NCBI RefSeq assembly: GCF_004022265.1
Contig: NZ_SAVB01000015.1
Coordinates: forward strand, 1 to 64,000
Source of the DNA: Paenirhodobacter ferrireducens
Lineage (GTDB): Bacteria > Pseudomonadota > Alphaproteobacteria > Rhodobacterales > Rhodobacteraceae
Direction of reading: 5' to 3'
DNA: 64,000 bases
Shown here piece after piece: positions 61,159 to 64,000 of the stretch (positions are counted from its first letter, which is position 1; each line of letters begins with the position of its first letter). The notes under the pieces were generated by a model. It was not told where the DNA came from and did not search any database. It worked only from the letters and a program-made list of their open reading frames with translations. The position numbers and the translations under genes were made by a program.

Positions 61159-64000
61159 ACAGACCCGATCTGGCGACCGAGCGGCAGATCCGCGCCGCCG
61201 ATCCCGCCGCCTCGACCTGGCTGTCGGCGAATGCCGGCTCGGGCAAGACCAAGGTGCTGACCGACCGCGTGGCGCGGCTGCTTCTGGGCGGGACCGAGCC
61301 GCAGAAGGTGCTGTGCCTGACCTATACCAAGGCCGCGGCGAGCGAGATGCAGAACCGGCTGCTGAAGCGGCTCGGGGCCTGGGCGATGCTGGAAGACGGC
61401 GCGCTGCGCGGCGAGCTTGACCGGCTGGGCGAGGCGGGGCCGATCACCGACGAGCGTCTGGCGCAGGCGCGGCGTCTCTTCGCGCAGGCGATCGAGACCC
61501 CGGGCGGGCTGAAGATCCAGACGATCCATTCCTTCTGCGGTGCGCTTCTGCGCCGCTTCCCGCTTGAGGCCGGTGTGCCGCACGGCTTCACCGAGCTTGA
61601 CGACCGCAGCGCGGCCGAGCTGCGCGCCGATGTGCTGGAAGAGATCGCGGCGGGACCGGAGCGGGCGGTTCTGGATGACCTCGTGGCCTTCCACGCCGGC
61701 GAGGATCTGGGCGAGATCATCGACGAGATTCGCAAGAACAGGGTCGCTTTCCAGCGCGATCCGGACCGCGCCGCGCTGCTCGAGGGGCTGGGCCAGCCCG
61801 CCGGTTTCGGCCCCGACGATCTGCCCGGGATCGCCTTCAACGGCAGCGAGGCGGCGCTGATCGAGGCGGTGCTGCCGGTCTTGCGCGGGCAAAGCGCGAC
61901 GATGAAGAAACTTGCCGAGGGGCTGGCCGCGATCGACTGGCGCGCCCCGGGGCCCGCGGCCCTTCCCCCGCTTTACGGACAGTTCCTCTACAGCAAGGAC
62001 GGCCTGCGCATCGCCGAGGCGAAGACCGCCAGCCTGCTGACCAAGGGCGCGGTCAAGGAGCTGGGCGAAGAGCTGACCGACGCCTTCCGCGCCCTGATGG
62101 AGCGCGTGGCCGAGGCCCGCGGTGCCGAATTCGCGCTGGCCAATGTCGCGCGCAGCCTGGCGCTCCACCGCTTCGCCCGGGTGTTCCTGCCGCGCTATCG
62201 GGCGCGCAAGACGCTCGGCGGCTGGCTCGACTTCGACGACCTGATCGACCGCGCGGCACAGCTTCTGTCGCGCGGCTCGGTGGCGCAATGGGTGCTGTTC
62301 CGTCTCGATGGCGGCATCGACCATATCCTCGTCGACGAGGCGCAGGACACCAGCCCCGGGCAATGGGCCGTGATCGAGCGGTTGGCCGACGAATTCACCG
62401 CCGGCGAGGGCGCCCGGCAGGAAACCCGCACGATCTTCGTGGTGGGCGACCGCAAGCAGTCGATCTATTCCTTCCAGGGCGCGGACCTGCACCGTTTCGA
62501 GGCGATGCAGAGCCATTTTTCGGCGAAATTCGCGGCGATCGAGCGGCCCTTGCAGGTGAGCGAGCTGCAGCACTCCTTCCGCTCTTCGCCGGCGATCCTG
62601 CGGCTGGTCGACCTGACCTTCGCGGGCGAGGCGGCCGGCGGGCTGGGGGGCGTGCCCGAGCATATCGCCTTCAAGACCGGCCTGCCCGGCCGCGTCGACC
62701 TCTGGCCGGTGATCGAACAGTCGAAGGACGAGAGCGAGGACGATTGGGAGGCCCCGGTCGATCTGCCCGGCGCCGAGGATGCGCAGGTCGTTCTGGCCCG
62801 CACCATCGCCGCCGAGATCGCCGCGATGATCGCGCGCGGTGTGCAGATCCCCGAGGGCGCGGGCGCGCGTCCGGTGCACGAGGGCGACTTCCTGGTGCTG
62901 GTGCAGCGCCGCGGCCCGCTCTTTGCCGAGATCATCCGCGCCTGCAAGGCGGCGGGGCTTGCCGTCGCCGGCGCCGACCGGCTCAAGCTTGGTGCGGAAC
63001 TTGCGGTGAAGGATATCGGCTCTGTTCTGGCCTTTCTGGCCACGCCCGAGGATGACCTGTCGCTCGCCGAGGCGCTGCGCTCGCCGATCTTCGGCTGGAG
63101 CGAGCGCGAGCTTTACGCGCTTGCTCAGCCCCGCAAGGGCTATCTGTGGCAGGCGCTGCGGCGCGACACCACCCACCCCGAAACGCTCGACATCCTGCAG
63201 GACCTACTCGATCAGGCCGATTTCCTGCGCCCCTATGACGTGATCGAGCGGTTGCTGAACCGTCATGGCGCGCGCGAACGGCTGATCGCGCGGCTTGGCG
63301 TCGAGGCGGAGGACGGCATCGACGAGCTGATCTCGCAGGCGCTGGCCTATGAGAGCACGGAAATCCCGAGCCTCACCGGCTTCCTCGGCTGGCTTGGCGC
63401 CGAGGAGATCGAGGTCAAGCGGCAGCTCGAGAACGAGGGCCGCACCGTCCGGGTGATGACCGTGCATGGCGCCAAGGGGCTCGAGGCGCCGATCGTGATC
63501 TTGCCCGACACCGCGAAACCGCGCCCGCCGAACGGCTCCGATGTCTACACCACGCCCGAGGGCACGGCCTATTGGAAGGGGCCGACGGCCGAGATGCCGC
63601 CGGTGCTGCGCGGCTTGCACGAGGCGGCGATTGCGCGGGCGCGCGAGGAACGGATGCGGCTGCTGTATGTGGCGCTGACGCGGGCCGAGAAATGGTTGAT
63701 CGTGGCGGCCGCAGGCGATGTCGGCGAAGGCGAGGACAGCTGGTACACGCTGGTGCAGGCAGGGCTCGAACGGGCCGGAACAGAGCCTGTCTCGGCGCAT
63801 TCGGCGCCGGCGCAGGCGCTTGGCCCCGTCGCGCGCCTTGCGCATGGCGACTGGCCCGCCCCTGCCGCCCCCACGCCCGCGGCGCACTCCGATGCCACCG
63901 CCCTGCCCGACTGGATCCGCAACCGGGCGCCGCGGGGCGAACGGCCGGCGGCGACGCTCTCGCCCTCGGACCTCGGCGGGGCGAAGGCGCTGCCGGGCGA
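61155..64000 (+). CDS. addA: Double-strand break repair helicase AddA (cut by the window edge)
   Basis: The frame opens with ATG 61155 and stays open to the right edge (at least 948 codons). It encodes a UvrD/Rep-type helicase: Walker A SANAGSGKTKVLTDRV, CLTYTKAAASEMQNRL, Walker B region HILVDEAQDTSPGQW, GDRKQSIYSFQGAD near residue 430, and VMTVHGAKGLEAPIV with LYVALTRAEKWL. The C-terminal nuclease domain lies beyond the window. It is coupled to addB by ATGA. Confidence 0.95.
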   Translation, partial: MNRPDLATERQIRAADPAASTWLSANAGSGKTKVLTDRVARLLLGGTEPQKVLCLTYTKAAASEMQNRLLKRLGAWAMLEDGALRGELDRLGEAGPITDERLAQARRLFAQAIETPGGLKIQTIHSFCGALLRRFPLEAGVPHGFTELDDRSAAELRADVLEEIAAGPERAVLDDLVAFHAGEDLGEIIDEIRKNRVAFQRDPDRAALLEGLGQPAGFGPDDLPGIAFNGSEAALIEAVLPVLRGQSATMKKLAEGLAAIDWRAPGPAALPPLYGQFLYSKDGLRIAEAKTASLLTKGAVKELGEELTDAFRALMERVAEARGAEFALANVARSLALHRFARVFLPRYRARKTLGGWLDFDDLIDRAAQLLSRGSVAQWVLFRLDGGIDHILVDEAQDTSPGQWAVIERLADEFTAGEGARQETRTIFVVGDRKQSIYSFQGADLHRFEAMQSHFSAKFAAIERPLQVSELQHSFRSSPAILRLVDLTFAGEAAGGLGGVPEHIAFKTGLPGRVDLWPVIEQSKDESEDDWEAPVDLPGAEDAQVVLARTIAAEIAAMIARGVQIPEGAGARPVHEGDFLVLVQRRGPLFAEIIRACKAAGLAVAGADRLKLGAELAVKDIGSVLAFLATPEDDLSLAEALRSPIFGWSERELYALAQPRKGYLWQALRRDTTHPETLDILQDLLDQADFLRPYDVIERLLNRHGARERLIARLGVEAEDGIDELISQALAYESTEIPSLTGFLGWLGAEEIEVKRQLENEGRTVRVMTVHGAKGLEAPIVILPDTAKPRPPNGSDVYTTPEGTAYWKGPTAEMPPVLRGLHEAAIARAREERMRLLYVALTRAEKWLIVAAAGDVGEGEDSWYTLVQAGLERAGTEPVSAHSAPAQALGPVARLAHGDWPAPAAPTPAAHSDATALPDWIRNRAPRGERPAATLSPSDLGGAKALPG

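Overview
The window is high-GC chromosomal DNA from an alphaproteobacterium of the Rhodobacteraceae (Rhodobacter/Paracoccus/roseobacter group). The best evidence is the redox-regulatory block regB-senC-regA-hvrA-hvrB next to ahcY, the order known from Rhodobacter capsulatus. An lptCAB/kdsD/rnd/hpf/ptsN cluster and a roseobacter-style flagellar cluster support this. Gene starts were chosen from Shine-Dalgarno spacing, family lengths and overlaps. Product names rest on motifs and remembered family features, not on database searches.

Layout. 1-2900 is the end of a mobile element: an IS3-type insertion sequence has cut into a ColE1-like mobilisation module (mobC, relaxase, and mbeB/mbeD-like genes nested in the relaxase gene). 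A replication-type winged-helix gene follows, and the element lies against the 3' end of tRNA-Arg(CCT). 3.0-13.5 kb holds a GntR-like LacI regulator, a polysaccharide ABC permease, cysQ, galU, galE, two tandem glycosyltransferases, a GT14-type transferase and a sulfotransferase-like protein. Together these look like a locus for making and decorating a surface glycan. 13.5-18.3 kb (minus strand) is rnd-kdsD-lptC-lptA-lptB-hpf-ptsN, covering Kdo precursor supply, LPS transport and regulation. 18.5-21.5 kb is a large RTX protein with internally duplicated repeats, followed by a UDP-glucose dehydrogenase. 22.9-28.8 kb carries leuB, leuC and leuD with an HdeD-like membrane protein between leuC and leuD, and a leader region upstream of leuC that contains a short ORF. 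29.2-31.9 kb has rsfS, rlmH and an SGNH/GSCFA pair.

31.9-42.9 kb is a flagellar block. fliI (minus) diverges from flgB-flgC-fliE-fliQ-flgF-flgG-flgA-flgH-fliL (plus), which converge on flhA-fliR-flhB-fliJ-like (minus) preceded by a lytic transglycosylase. 43-49.4 kb contains an inositol-phosphatase-like gene, pmbA/tldE, a DUF2125 protein, a short crotonase, a DUF2853 protein and ahcY. 49.5-54.4 kb is the hvrB/hvrA/regA/senC/regB block, including a 30-residue ORF divergent from hvrB. 54.4-64 kb runs in one direction: a PAS protein resembling a kinase-less DivL behind a textbook CtrA box, tsaE, amgK, murU, addB and addA (cut by the window edge).

Most interesting points: the nested mobilisation genes broken by an IS in a tRNA-Arg island; the CtrA site upstream of the DivL-like gene; the leaderless mini-ORF and hairpins upstream of leuC; the 30-residue ORF next to hvrB; and hairpins at every convergent gene junction, often built around the two stop codons.
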